This document shows, one piece after another, positions 54,485 through 62,722 of a DNA stretch of 64,000 nucleotides. Under the pieces are notes generated by a model. It ran no database searches. It was not told the origin of the DNA and was given only the letters and a program-made list of their open reading frames with translations. Position 1 is the stretch's first letter, and every line of letters starts with the position of its first letter. Position numbers and translations under genes: made by a program. The stretch comes from Caballeronia sp. TF1N1 (lineage in GTDB: Bacteria; Pseudomonadota; Gammaproteobacteria; Burkholderiales; Burkholderiaceae). The stretch lies in contig NZ_CP084628.1 of assembly GCF_022878925.1 (NCBI RefSeq), positions 434,001-498,000 on the forward strand, written 5' to 3'.

Positions 54485-55977
54485 GCTGCTTGCTCCTCGA
54501 AACTCGCCGCGAGCAGCGCTTCTTCCGTGCATTCGTCCGCATGCAGCACACGCGTGACGTGACTCGAACGGAACACGTAAGTGCGGTCGCAGTGCGACAG
54601 TTCCTCGTTTTCGGTCGTGTACCAGATGAACGTGCGGCCTTTCGCGGCTTCCGCATGCACGAGCTGATAGATGTCGCGTTTCGTGCCGACATCGACGCCG
54701 CGTGTGGGATCGTCCATCAGGATGAGTTCCGCATTCGATGCAAGCGCGCGGGCAAACAGCACCTTCTGCTGATTGCCGCCCGAGAGCGACAAAATGCCCG
54801 CGTTCATCGACGCACCGCGTATGCCGATCTTCACGCGCCATGCTTCGACCACTTCACGGGCCGCCGCGAGATCGACCAGACCGCGCGCGCGTTTCATGCC
54901 GCCCGCAAGCCAGCGCAAGTCCAAATTCTGCGCAATCGACCACACCGGGAACACGCCGTCGCGAGCGCGATCGCCCGCCACGAAAGCGACTTTCGCATTA
55001 TTCGTCGCGGCTTCGTAGATGGCGAGCAACGCTTCGGTCTGCCCTTGTCCCGCAAGTCCCGCAAAGCCGACGACTTCGCCACGCGCGGCATCGACGGATG
55101 TCTCGCGTTTGGCACCCAGCGTCCAGCGAAAATGCCGCTCGTCATTGCGCGCGTTCTGCTCGCGCACCGCGCCCGGCGTCTTGTCGGCTTCAAGGTGCTG
55201 CCCCATCGCCTGGATGATCGATTCGCGCTTCGCATCGTCACGGCCCAGCACGCTGACGATACCGCCATCGCGCATGACCATCACGCGGTCCGCCACGCGC
55301 TCTATTTCACCCAACATATGCGTAATGAGCAGACACGTAATGCCGCTTTGCGCCGCCTTGCGGACGAACGCAAGCAACTGGTCGGCGGTGTGAGCATCGA
55401 GCGAAGACGTCGGTTCGTCGAGAATCACGAGACGCACGGGCGCATCCGTCACCGTGAAGCCGCGCGCGATTTCCACCATCTGTTGCTGCGTGAGGGTGAG
55501 ATCGGAAACGAGCTCATTGCCCTTCAATCCGTTGCCGGGAAAAATCTCTTCGAGCTTCTCGCGCATCAACGCCGTGGCGCGACGCCGCCAGCCGCGTCCA
55601 TGCAATTGCGGGTGCACGACGCACATGTTCTCGGCGACGGTCAGGTTCGCGCATAGCGACAGTTCCTGGAACACGCAGCGCACGCCTGCATCGCGTGCGG
55701 AGTTGGCGTCGTAGCCTTCGGCATGCTTGCCGTCCACTTCGATGGTGCCCTGCGTCGGTTCGTACACGCCCGCGAGCACGGCCATCAGTGTGGACTTGCC
55801 TGCGCCGTTATGCCCGGCAATACCCACGCACTCGCCTTGCAGGAAGGTGAAATCGACATCGGCCAGCGCGCGCACGCGGCCGAACGTCTTGCCGATGCCT
55901 TCGAAGCGAATCAGCGCGGCGCGCTTACCGGCATGACCGGTGCCGCCGCTGTTACCGGTATCAAAAGTTGCACTCAT
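54481..55977 (-). CDS. Dual ATP-binding protein of a ribose-type importer (RbsA-like)
   Basis: 498 residues, two ATPase halves. First half: GHNGAGKS Walker A, LTQQQMVEIARG signature, LVILDEPTSSLD. Second half: degenerate Walker A with FAGLAGQGQTE, SGGNQQKVLFARALAS signature and LMDDPTRGVDVGTKRDIY, as in RbsA/MglA. It powers the two permeases. It follows the first binding-protein gene by 61 bases. Confidence 0.95.
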   Translation of the reverse strand: MSATFDTGNSGGTGHAGKRAALIRFEGIGKTFGRVRALADVDFTFLQGECVGIAGHNGAGKSTLMAVLAGVYEPTQGTIEVDGKHAEGYDANSARDAGVRCVFQELSLCANLTVAENMCVVHPQLHGRGWRRRATALMREKLEEIFPGNGLKGNELVSDLTLTQQQMVEIARGFTVTDAPVRLVILDEPTSSLDAHTADQLLAFVRKAAQSGITCLLITHMLGEIERVADRVMVMRDGGIVSVLGRDDAKRESIIQAMGQHLEADKTPGAVREQNARNDERHFRWTLGAKRETSVDAARGEVVGFAGLAGQGQTEALLAIYEAATNNAKVAFVAGDRARDGVFPVWSIAQNLDLRWLAGGMKRARGLVDLAAAREVVEAWRVKIGIRGASMNAGILSLSGGNQQKVLFARALASNAELILMDDPTRGVDVGTKRDIYQLVHAEAAKGRTFIWYTTENEELSHCDRTYVFRSSHVTRVLHADECTEEALLAASFEEQAA

Positions 55978-56001
55978 TCACGTGCTCCATGTGTGGAGAA
56001 A

Positions 56002-56030
56002 GCGGCGCGGCCCTTTGAGGCATGCGCCGC
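56002..56030 (-). other. Intercistronic stem-loop between binding protein and ATPase
   Basis: Arms GCGGCGC and GCGCCGC around a 15-base loop, in the 61-base gap after the binding-protein gene. Such hairpins stabilise or partly terminate mRNA so that the binding protein is made in excess. Confidence 0.45.
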
Positions 56031-56038
56031 CATGGAGA

Positions 56039-57067
56039 TCACTTCTTGTCGAGCAGCGCGACGGTTTGCGGCAACGTGTAGGTGACATCGCTGATGCCGC
56101 CCGGCGGCGTCGCCGCGAGCTTCGCGGGCAATTCCTGTTGCGAGATTTCAAGCAGCGGCACGTTGATGGTCACTTCCTTCGGGATCTTCTTGCCTGCCAG
56201 CACTTGCTGCGCGACCCAGAAAGCAAAGCTCACCGCGCCCGGCGGATTCGACAACGAACGCGACTGATAGCCGGTTTTCGTCTGCTCATTCCACCAGTTG
56301 AGTTCGGGATACGTGCTGCCGATAATCATCGGCGGCGTCGGGCGATTGGCTGCCTTGAACGCCTGCGCGATACCGAAGGACATTTCGCCTTCGGTCGCGA
56401 CGCCATCCACTTGCGGCAGCGTCGGCAAGATACCCGCCACGGCCTTTTGCGCGACCGATTGCGTCCAGTCGCCATACACGGAGCCGACGAGCTTCATGCC
56501 CGGATGCTTCTTCATGCCTTCGAGCACGCCTTCATGCATGAGGTTGTCGACCGAGATGCCGGCCACGCCACGCACTTCGAGGATATTGCCCTTGCCGTTG
56601 AGACGCTGCGCCAGAAAATCGACGCCCTGTTCCGCCCAGCCCTTGAAATCGAAGTTGACGCGATACGCGCAGGGTTCATCGACGATGCCGTCGAACGACA
56701 CCACGACCACGCCGGCCGCGCATGCCTTCTTGATGGTGCCGTTGAGCGCGGTGGGCGAGACGGCATCGATCACGATGGCGTTATAGCCTTGCAGGATGAG
56801 GTTTTGCACCTGTTGCGCCTGCTCCGTGACCTGATTCTCCGCCGTGGTGAACGCGGGCGCGGCGGCGACCTTCTTGTCCTTGACCGCCTGCTCCGACACG
56901 GCGTTCCAGCTCTTCAGCATCGACTGCCGCCAGGCGTTGCCGCCGAAGCTGTTGGACAACGCGATCTTCTTCTGCGAGGTATCGCCGGTTGCGACTTGCG
57001 CGTGCGCACCGGTTGCGATGAGGCATGAGGCCAGCGCGAGCGCGGCCGTCTTTCCATTGCGGAACAT
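56039..57067 (-). CDS. ABC sugar-binding protein, first copy (RbsB-like)
   Basis: 342 residues, paralogue of the protein at 50570-51592 (VATGDTSQKKIALSNSFGGN at the mature start, VQNLILQGYNAIVIDAVSPT in the core). Signal peptide ends at GAHAQ. AAGGAG lies eight bases before this ATG; an ATG six codons upstream sits within the ribosome site region. First gene of the operon. Confidence 0.94.
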   Translation of the reverse strand: MFRNGKTAALALASCLIATGAHAQVATGDTSQKKIALSNSFGGNAWRQSMLKSWNAVSEQAVKDKKVAAAPAFTTAENQVTEQAQQVQNLILQGYNAIVIDAVSPTALNGTIKKACAAGVVVVSFDGIVDEPCAYRVNFDFKGWAEQGVDFLAQRLNGKGNILEVRGVAGISVDNLMHEGVLEGMKKHPGMKLVGSVYGDWTQSVAQKAVAGILPTLPQVDGVATEGEMSFGIAQAFKAANRPTPPMIIGSTYPELNWWNEQTKTGYQSRSLSNPPGAVSFAFWVAQQVLAGKKIPKEVTINVPLLEISQQELPAKLAATPPGGISDVTYTLPQTVALLDKK

Positions 57068-57483
57068 CCTTGTGTCTCCTTTCATGTCGCCTGCTATCGT
57101 TGATTGAATTAGCGTTTTGTCAGGCCGAATGCGTATGGACGATCAGGGCGCGTTCGGCCCTCCCTCTGTGTCGAGGGATAAAGAATGGCACGACTGTTCG
57201 AGAAAATTGCGGGCGTTGCGCGGGGCGAGGCCGAGGCTTTGAGACGACATCATGATCACACGCCTTTCGTAAGCGCACGGGCGCGAATGCCGGTGCGATG
57301 CTTGCCAGGAGTTGCCATTACCTTTGTCTGTCGCGGTCAGGCCAATTGCAGTGGTCAGGCCACTATGCCGCCGAGGCAGTATAACGACTGCCTTTGGCTC
57401 GCGCAATTCGATTAACGGAACGGGTAAGGAGATGTCTCCGCGAGCGCGGAGCGCGGGCAACGCCGCGCCTGACGAAGATAAGC
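57068..57483. other. Intergenic region upstream of the sugar operon
   Basis: About 415 bases, upstream of the leftward sugar operon and downstream of the leftward amino acid permease. It should hold the sugar operon promoter and the permease terminator. No convincing gene; GC-rich palindromic stretches near 57432-57460 could be the terminator. Confidence 0.4.
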
Positions 57484-58251
57484 CTAGCGCGAACGCAAGC
57501 GCCGCTCGACCGCGCGGGTCGCAAGCGTCACCGGATAGCAATAAACGAAGAACAACGCGAGCGCGCTCATGTACATGAGCACGGTGAAGCTCGAATGCGC
57601 GACCGTCGTGCTGGCGATCTGCGCGGTATCGAGCACGTCGTGAATGCCGACGAGCGATGACAGCGCCGTGCCCATCGTGATGATCGCGTAGACGTTCATC
57701 CACGGCGGCAGCATGCGGCGCATGCATTGCGGCAGCACGATCAGCAAGAGAATCTGCCAGCGCGACATGGCGAGCGAACCGGCGGCATCCCATTGCGTGG
57801 AGGGAATGGACTGCACCGCGCCGCGAAATACCTCGGCAATATTCGCGCTCGCCGGCAGCGCGAGCGCCGCAACCACCTTGAGCCAGTCGGGAAACGGCAC
57901 GATATGTCCGCCGAGATCGAACTCGAACGGAAACACATAGGTCGTGAAAAAAATCAGCACGAGCCACGGCGCATTGCGAAACGCCTGCACCCAAAGCCGC
58001 GCCGCCCGGCCGACGATACCGCGAGCCAGCGAGAGCGAACCGACGAACACACCCAGCACCGTGCCGAATGTCAACGCGCCGATGCTCACCGCGACATTGA
58101 TTGCGAAGCCGTGCAGCAACGCGGGGAGCCATTGAACGAAATCGGCAAGCAGTTGCGCGCCGGGAATATCGCGCGGCGCCATGAGCCATAGCACGAGCGC
58201 GGCCACGGCGATGGTCGCGCCCGCATAGGCGCCGGGTCTATCGCTGACCAT
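57484..58251 (-). CDS. Amino acid ABC permease 2 (HisM/GlnP family)
   Basis: 255 residues, about five helices. Motif QAFRNAPWLVLIFF and coupling loop GSLAMSRWQILLLIVLPQCM are typical. The start overlaps the upstream permease by 14 bases. Last gene of the leftward half of the sulfur amino acid cluster. Confidence 0.92.
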   Translation of the reverse strand: MVSDRPGAYAGATIAVAALVLWLMAPRDIPGAQLLADFVQWLPALLHGFAINVAVSIGALTFGTVLGVFVGSLSLARGIVGRAARLWVQAFRNAPWLVLIFFTTYVFPFEFDLGGHIVPFPDWLKVVAALALPASANIAEVFRGAVQSIPSTQWDAAGSLAMSRWQILLLIVLPQCMRRMLPPWMNVYAIITMGTALSSLVGIHDVLDTAQIASTTVAHSSFTVLMYMSALALFFVYCYPVTLATRAVERRLRSR

Positions 58252-58984
58252 AACCGGGCACCGCAAGCCGCCGCTCTATCCAGCGGCCCGACACATTGAC
58301 GAGCGCCGTGAGCGCGTAGAAGAACGCGAGTATCAGCAGCATCAACGCGAGTACGTTGTCGCGCTGCGTCCAGATCATGATCGATTGATACGTGATGTCT
58401 CCTACCGCGATAGCCGATGCAATCGCCGATGCCTTGACCAGTTCCACCGCATTGTTGACGAGCGCGGGCAGCGCCGCGCGTAACGCCAGCGGCAACTCCA
58501 CGCGCAAGAAGCGCGTCTTGCGCGAGAAGCCGAGCGAGTCCGCGCCTTCGAGCGTTTCGCGCGGCAAGGCATCGAAACCGGCGCGCAGCGCTTCGGCATG
58601 AAACGCGCCCTTGTTGATCGAAAGCACGATCACGACCCACAGAAATGGTTTGAGCGGATTGTCAGCGCCATGCGCCTGCAGATGCTGCGTGATGAGCGTA
58701 TTGAGCACGAGAAACGCGCAGTACAGTTGCACGATGGTCGGCGTATTGCGCGTGAGTTCGATCACGCCGCGCGCAATGCCTTCGAGCAACGCGCTGCTCG
58801 AACGCAACGCCACGAGCAAGACCACGCCGACGATTGCGCTGCCGAGCAGCGTCGCCGCAACGATGCCGATCGATAAGCCGATGCCGCCCACGAACGACGC
58901 GCGATCGTAGCTATCGAGCAGAAAGCGGTAGTCGAGTCCCGCGTGCTGCGCGCGTGCAATCAACTCGTGCGCGAACGATGTCAT
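58238..58984 (-). CDS. Amino acid ABC permease 1 (HisQ/GlnP family)
   Basis: 248 residues. Motifs IELTRNTPTIVQLYCAF, FHAEALRAGFDALPRETLEGA and GFSRKTRFLRVELPLALR are family-typical. ATG overlaps the binding-protein stop (ATGA). The longer open frame upstream is not coding. Confidence 0.93.
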   Translation of the reverse strand: MTSFAHELIARAQHAGLDYRFLLDSYDRASFVGGIGLSIGIVAATLLGSAIVGVVLLVALRSSSALLEGIARGVIELTRNTPTIVQLYCAFLVLNTLITQHLQAHGADNPLKPFLWVVIVLSINKGAFHAEALRAGFDALPRETLEGADSLGFSRKTRFLRVELPLALRAALPALVNNAVELVKASAIASAIAVGDITYQSIMIWTQRDNVLALMLLILAFFYALTALVNVSGRWIERRLAVPGYGQR

Positions 58985-59841
58985 TTCGACGACACCTGCG
59001 TCGTGTGCCATTGCGCGAGCGCGGGCGATGGCGGTGTGAGTCCGTTCTTCGCTTCGACATCGATCAGCCAGCCTGTGCGATGCCAGTCGCGCACGAAGGT
59101 ATCGATACGTGCGGCCGTGTCCTTTTCGCCCTGCCGCACCCAGATCACCGAAGGCGCGGGCGCGAGTTCGGGCTGCAAGGTTCGATACGCGCGCCACTCG
59201 GGATCGCGCTGTTGCAGCGGATAGAGCAGCGGCGCGGCATCGTGAACCGCGGCCACGCAGTTGCCGCCCCTCAGCGCGAGCAGGGACTCGGCCGCGCCGG
59301 GAAACGCGCGCGGAATCGCGCCATACTTTTCGACCACGGGTTTGATGTAGCTGCTGCCCTGCGAGATGCAAACCGGTTTGCCGCGCAGATCTTCCCAACG
59401 CGTGATGCCGCTCGTATTCGCCGTGATCGCCGTGCCGCCCACTTGATAGTAAGGCGTCGCGACATGATCGAGAATCTCGCCGCGCTGCTCGGTGAATTCC
59501 ATATTGGCGACGAGTATGTCCACCTTGCCCTGCTGCAAGAACTGCACGCGCGTGGAAGGCTGCACTGAGACGAGTTGCGCGTTCACGTTCAGACGCTTCG
59601 CAATGTCCTGCGCGAGATCGACATTGAAGCCGCGCAGCTTTTGCGTGGCTGGATCGATGGAACCGAATGGACCGCCTGTGATCATCACGCCCACGACGAT
59701 CTCATGACGCGAGTCGATGCGATCGAGCGTGGCATCCGCGTGCGCCGTTCCTGCGCTAATGCTTGCGAGAGTCAGCGCGGCGAGCGTCGCGCGCTTGAGC
59801 GTGAAAAGAAGAGAAGATTGAAGCGATACGGCAGATGACAT
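58981..59841 (-). CDS. Amino acid ABC solute-binding protein (family 3)
   Basis: 286 residues, SBP_bac_3 family. Signal region with ATLAALTLASISAGTAHADA. Mature motifs: EIVVGVMITGGPFGSID, LRGFNVDLAQDIAKRL, VDILVANMEFTEQRGEIL and LRGKPVCISQGSSYIKPVV. GAGG near this ATG; ATG at 59859 or 59877 would extend it. The neighbouring enzymes suggest a sulfur amino acid (cystine, cysteine or a relative) as ligand. Confidence 0.92.
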   Translation of the reverse strand: MSSAVSLQSSLLFTLKRATLAALTLASISAGTAHADATLDRIDSRHEIVVGVMITGGPFGSIDPATQKLRGFNVDLAQDIAKRLNVNAQLVSVQPSTRVQFLQQGKVDILVANMEFTEQRGEILDHVATPYYQVGGTAITANTSGITRWEDLRGKPVCISQGSSYIKPVVEKYGAIPRAFPGAAESLLALRGGNCVAAVHDAAPLLYPLQQRDPEWRAYRTLQPELAPAPSVIWVRQGEKDTAARIDTFVRDWHRTGWLIDVEAKNGLTPPSPALAQWHTTQVSSK

Positions 59842-60075
59842 CGAAGCCTCGGCTTGCATGTTCGAATTGCGGGACACGCTAGCGTAGGCACAGCGCCGCG
59901 CGCTGCAAACGAATCTGATCTGCTAAGGAAAGCACGCGCCGAGAAAAGCGCCGTTACGCCGCATATAAGGTTGTGAAGATTGCTTCGTTCGGAAAGCATC
60001 GCGCCATTCCTACAATGGGCCTCTCACCCAAGAGGTAGCGCCGGAGCGCCGAATGATTCCCCTTTCTAGCCACGC
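59842..60075. promoter_or_regulatory. Divergent promoter region splitting one transporter
   Basis: About 235 bases between the leftward binding protein/permeases and the rightward ATPase/enzymes. A shared regulator is likely; no regulator gene lies in the window, and no clear operator was found. Confidence 0.4.
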
Positions 60076-60921
60076 ATGATGTCTCTCGTCTACGGGCGCG
60101 CCGTCGCCAGACTCGATATGGAACCGCCAGCGGGCCTCGTCACGATGCGCGACGTCCATCTGTCGTATGGGACCACGCCCGTGCTGCGCGGTATCGATCT
60201 GAGCGTGAAGCGCAATCAGGCCGTATCGATCATCGGGCCTTCGGGCTCGGGCAAGTCGACGATACTGCGTTGCATCAACGGCCTCAGCACGCCCGAGCGT
60301 GGCGAAGTGCGCGTAAACGGTGTGGATGTCGCGGCCTTGACGCGCGACGAGCAGAAGATCGAATTGCGCAAGCGCATTGGCTTCGTGTTTCAGCAATACA
60401 ACCTCTTTCCGCATCTCACCGCGCTCGAGAACCTCACCATCGCGCCCGTCCGCGTACTCGGCACGAGCCGCGCCGAAGCCGAACACACGGCGCGCGCATT
60501 GCTTGCCAAGGTGCGTCTCGCCGATAAAGCCCACGCGTATCCCGGCGAACTCTCGGGCGGACAGCAGCAACGCGTGGCCATTGCACGCGCGCTTGCCATG
60601 CGGCCCGAACTCATTCTCTTCGACGAAGTGACCTCCGCGCTCGATCCGCAAACGGTCGGCGAAGTGCTGAACGTAATCGGCGAACTCGTGGACGAAGGCC
60701 TTACGTGTGTGCTCGTCACGCACGAGATGCGCTTTGCCGAGGACATCAGCGACCGAGTGGTCTTCACCGAAGGCGGCGTGATCGTCGAGGAAGGCACACC
60801 CGCACAACTTTTTCATGCGCCGCGCGACGAACGCACGCAGCGCTTTCTCGACAGCGCGGGCACACGCGTGCGGCGCACGCGTTCGCGCTCATCCCTCACG
60901 CTAGCATCGAATCAATCGTGA
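60076..60921 (+). CDS. Amino acid ABC ATP-binding protein (HisP/GlnQ family)
   Basis: 281 residues. Walker A GPSGSGKS, Q-loop FVFQQYNLFPHLTA, signature LSGGQQQRVAIA, Walker B LILFDEVTSALD, switch His in VTHEMRF. It must energise the divergent permeases. The start is uncertain (ATG at 60118 possible). Stop overlaps the next start (GTGA at 60918-60921). Confidence 0.94.
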   Translation: MMSLVYGRAVARLDMEPPAGLVTMRDVHLSYGTTPVLRGIDLSVKRNQAVSIIGPSGSGKSTILRCINGLSTPERGEVRVNGVDVAALTRDEQKIELRKRIGFVFQQYNLFPHLTALENLTIAPVRVLGTSRAEAEHTARALLAKVRLADKAHAYPGELSGGQQQRVAIARALAMRPELILFDEVTSALDPQTVGEVLNVIGELVDEGLTCVLVTHEMRFAEDISDRVVFTEGGVIVEEGTPAQLFHAPRDERTQRFLDSAGTRVRRTRSRSSLTLASNQS

Positions 60922-61526
60922 CGACACCCTCCATCGCCCCTCACATCACGCAGCGCGTCGATACGCTCGTCGCTCAAACGCATGCCATTCTCGAACGCGA
61001 TGGGCTCACGCGTAACGCGCTCGCCAACATCGCGGCCGCATTGCAGACACTTGCAGACCAACCCGAGCTTTTCACCCGCGAAGCCTTTCCTCCGCCCGAT
61101 CCGGCCAGTGGCGATACGTCGACGCGCTACCGTCTCAATCCGGGCAGCGATGGCATCGCGCTCTATTTGAACTCGCTGTTGCCCGGCAAGGCGACGATCC
61201 CGCATAACCACGACACGTGGGCCGTGATCGTCGCGGTGGAAGGCAGCGAGTTGAACCGCGTGTATCGCCGCACGGACGACCGCAGCGACGAGGACCGCGC
61301 GAGCGTCGAGGTGGACCGCGAAGTGCTGGTCGAACCGGGCACGCCCATCGCTTTCCTGCCCGACGATATCCACAGCATCCACGTGACCGGCGAGCAGCCG
61401 ACGCTGCACTTCCATCTCTACGGCAGGCCGCTCGAAACGCTCACGGGACGTCTCGGTTTCGAAAACGGCAAGATCGTTCGATACAACCAGACGCATCTGC
61501 ACCATCAGACCCAGGCGGTCGGCTGA
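60918..61526 (+). CDS. Cysteine dioxygenase-like cupin protein
   Basis: 202 residues. Predicted non-haem iron thiol dioxygenase (cysteine or mercaptocarboxylate to sulfinate). Iron ligands H96 and H98 in IPHNHDTW, third His in the HSIHV segment (152 or 155). The order matches the CDO family (PF05995-like). The start is GTG overlapping the ATPase stop. Cytoplasmic. It lies between an amino acid ATPase and a cystathionine-lyase-like enzyme, supporting a sulfur substrate. Which thiol is used cannot be told. Confidence 0.88.
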   Translation: MTTPSIAPHITQRVDTLVAQTHAILERDGLTRNALANIAAALQTLADQPELFTREAFPPPDPASGDTSTRYRLNPGSDGIALYLNSLLPGKATIPHNHDTWAVIVAVEGSELNRVYRRTDDRSDEDRASVEVDREVLVEPGTPIAFLPDDIHSIHVTGEQPTLHFHLYGRPLETLTGRLGFENGKIVRYNQTHLHHQTQAVG

Positions 61527-62716
61527 TGACGGACGAGCGTACCGCGCTCGCCACGCGGCTCATGCACGCGGGTCTCGCTGGCTTCGAGAATGGCGCGGCG
61601 CCGGTGAACATGCCTGTGGTACGCACGAGCACCGTGCGCTTTGCCAGCAGCGCCGACTACGAGCGGTTGCACAAACAACGCCACGATGGCGAGGATGTCG
61701 CGACTTACGGCCGTCATGGCACGGCGACGCATCGAGCGCTCGAAGCGGTGATCGGCGAACTCGAAGGCGCGGCGCACGCGTTGCTTGCGCCGTCGGGTGC
61801 ATCCGCGATTACGCTGGTGTTCCTCGCGTTGTTGTCGCCGGGCGATCACGTTTTGATTCAGGACAGTGTGTATGGCCCGGTGCGCGAGCGCATCGAGCCT
61901 CTGCTTGCGCGGTTCGGCATCGCAGCCACTTACTTTGCCGCGCAAGACGGGCCGCCGCGCCATGCGTTGCGCGCGACGACGCGGCTCGTCTATGTCGAGT
62001 CGCCGAGTTCGTTTCTGTATGAGGTCGTCGATCTTCCCGCGTTCGGTGCGTTCGCCCGCGAGCACGGCCTCTTGCTCGCCGCGGACAACACGTATAGCGC
62101 CGGCGTTCTGCATCGACCGCTCGAACACGGCGCGCATATCTCCATTCAGGCGACGACGAAGTACATAGGCGGACACTCGGACATCATGCAGGGTGCGGTT
62201 GCAACGAACGACCGCGCGCTTGCACTGCGTCTGCGCGATACCCACGATGCTCTCGGCCTGGCTGTCGGCGCGGACGATGCCTATCTGGCGCTGCGTGGCG
62301 CGCGCACGCTCGGCGTGCGGCTTGCGCAACATGCGCGGCATGCGCTGGCCCTCGCCGAATATTTGCAGACGGAGAGCGCGGTCGCGCGTGTCTATCATCC
62401 CGCGTTGCCGGACGATCCGTCACACGCGCTTTGGCGTCGTGATTTTCAAGGCGCGAACGGTCTCGTGTCGTTCGCATTCGCACGCGGCAAGACGCCCGAT
62501 GCAACCCGCGCCTTCGTCGATGCCCTGCGTCTCTTTTCTCAAGGCGCGTCGTGGGGCGGCTTCGAAAGCCTTGCGCTCATCGCACCTGCATCGCGGCTTC
62601 GCGTGCATGGCTATTTCACTGAAGATGCGCCGGTCGTGCGGCTGCACGCGGGTCTCGAAGACCCTGCCGATCTGATCGATGATCTTCGCCGTGCCTTCCG
62701 GCTCACCTGTACCTGA
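61526..62716 (+). CDS. Cystathionine beta-lyase-like PLP enzyme
   Basis: 396 residues, Cys/Met metabolism PLP family. YGRHGTATHRALEA binds the partner-subunit phosphate; the PLP lysine is K212 in QATTKYIGGHSD; LFSQGASWGGFESLALIAP is the C-terminal hallmark. It cleaves C-S bonds of cystathionine, cystine or similar to give pyruvate and ammonia plus a thiol or persulfide. ATG overlaps the previous stop by one base (TGATG). Confidence 0.92.
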   Translation: MTDERTALATRLMHAGLAGFENGAAPVNMPVVRTSTVRFASSADYERLHKQRHDGEDVATYGRHGTATHRALEAVIGELEGAAHALLAPSGASAITLVFLALLSPGDHVLIQDSVYGPVRERIEPLLARFGIAATYFAAQDGPPRHALRATTRLVYVESPSSFLYEVVDLPAFGAFAREHGLLLAADNTYSAGVLHRPLEHGAHISIQATTKYIGGHSDIMQGAVATNDRALALRLRDTHDALGLAVGADDAYLALRGARTLGVRLAQHARHALALAEYLQTESAVARVYHPALPDDPSHALWRRDFQGANGLVSFAFARGKTPDATRAFVDALRLFSQGASWGGFESLALIAPASRLRVHGYFTEDAPVVRLHAGLEDPADLIDDLRRAFRLTCT

Positions 62717-62722
62717 TCTCCC

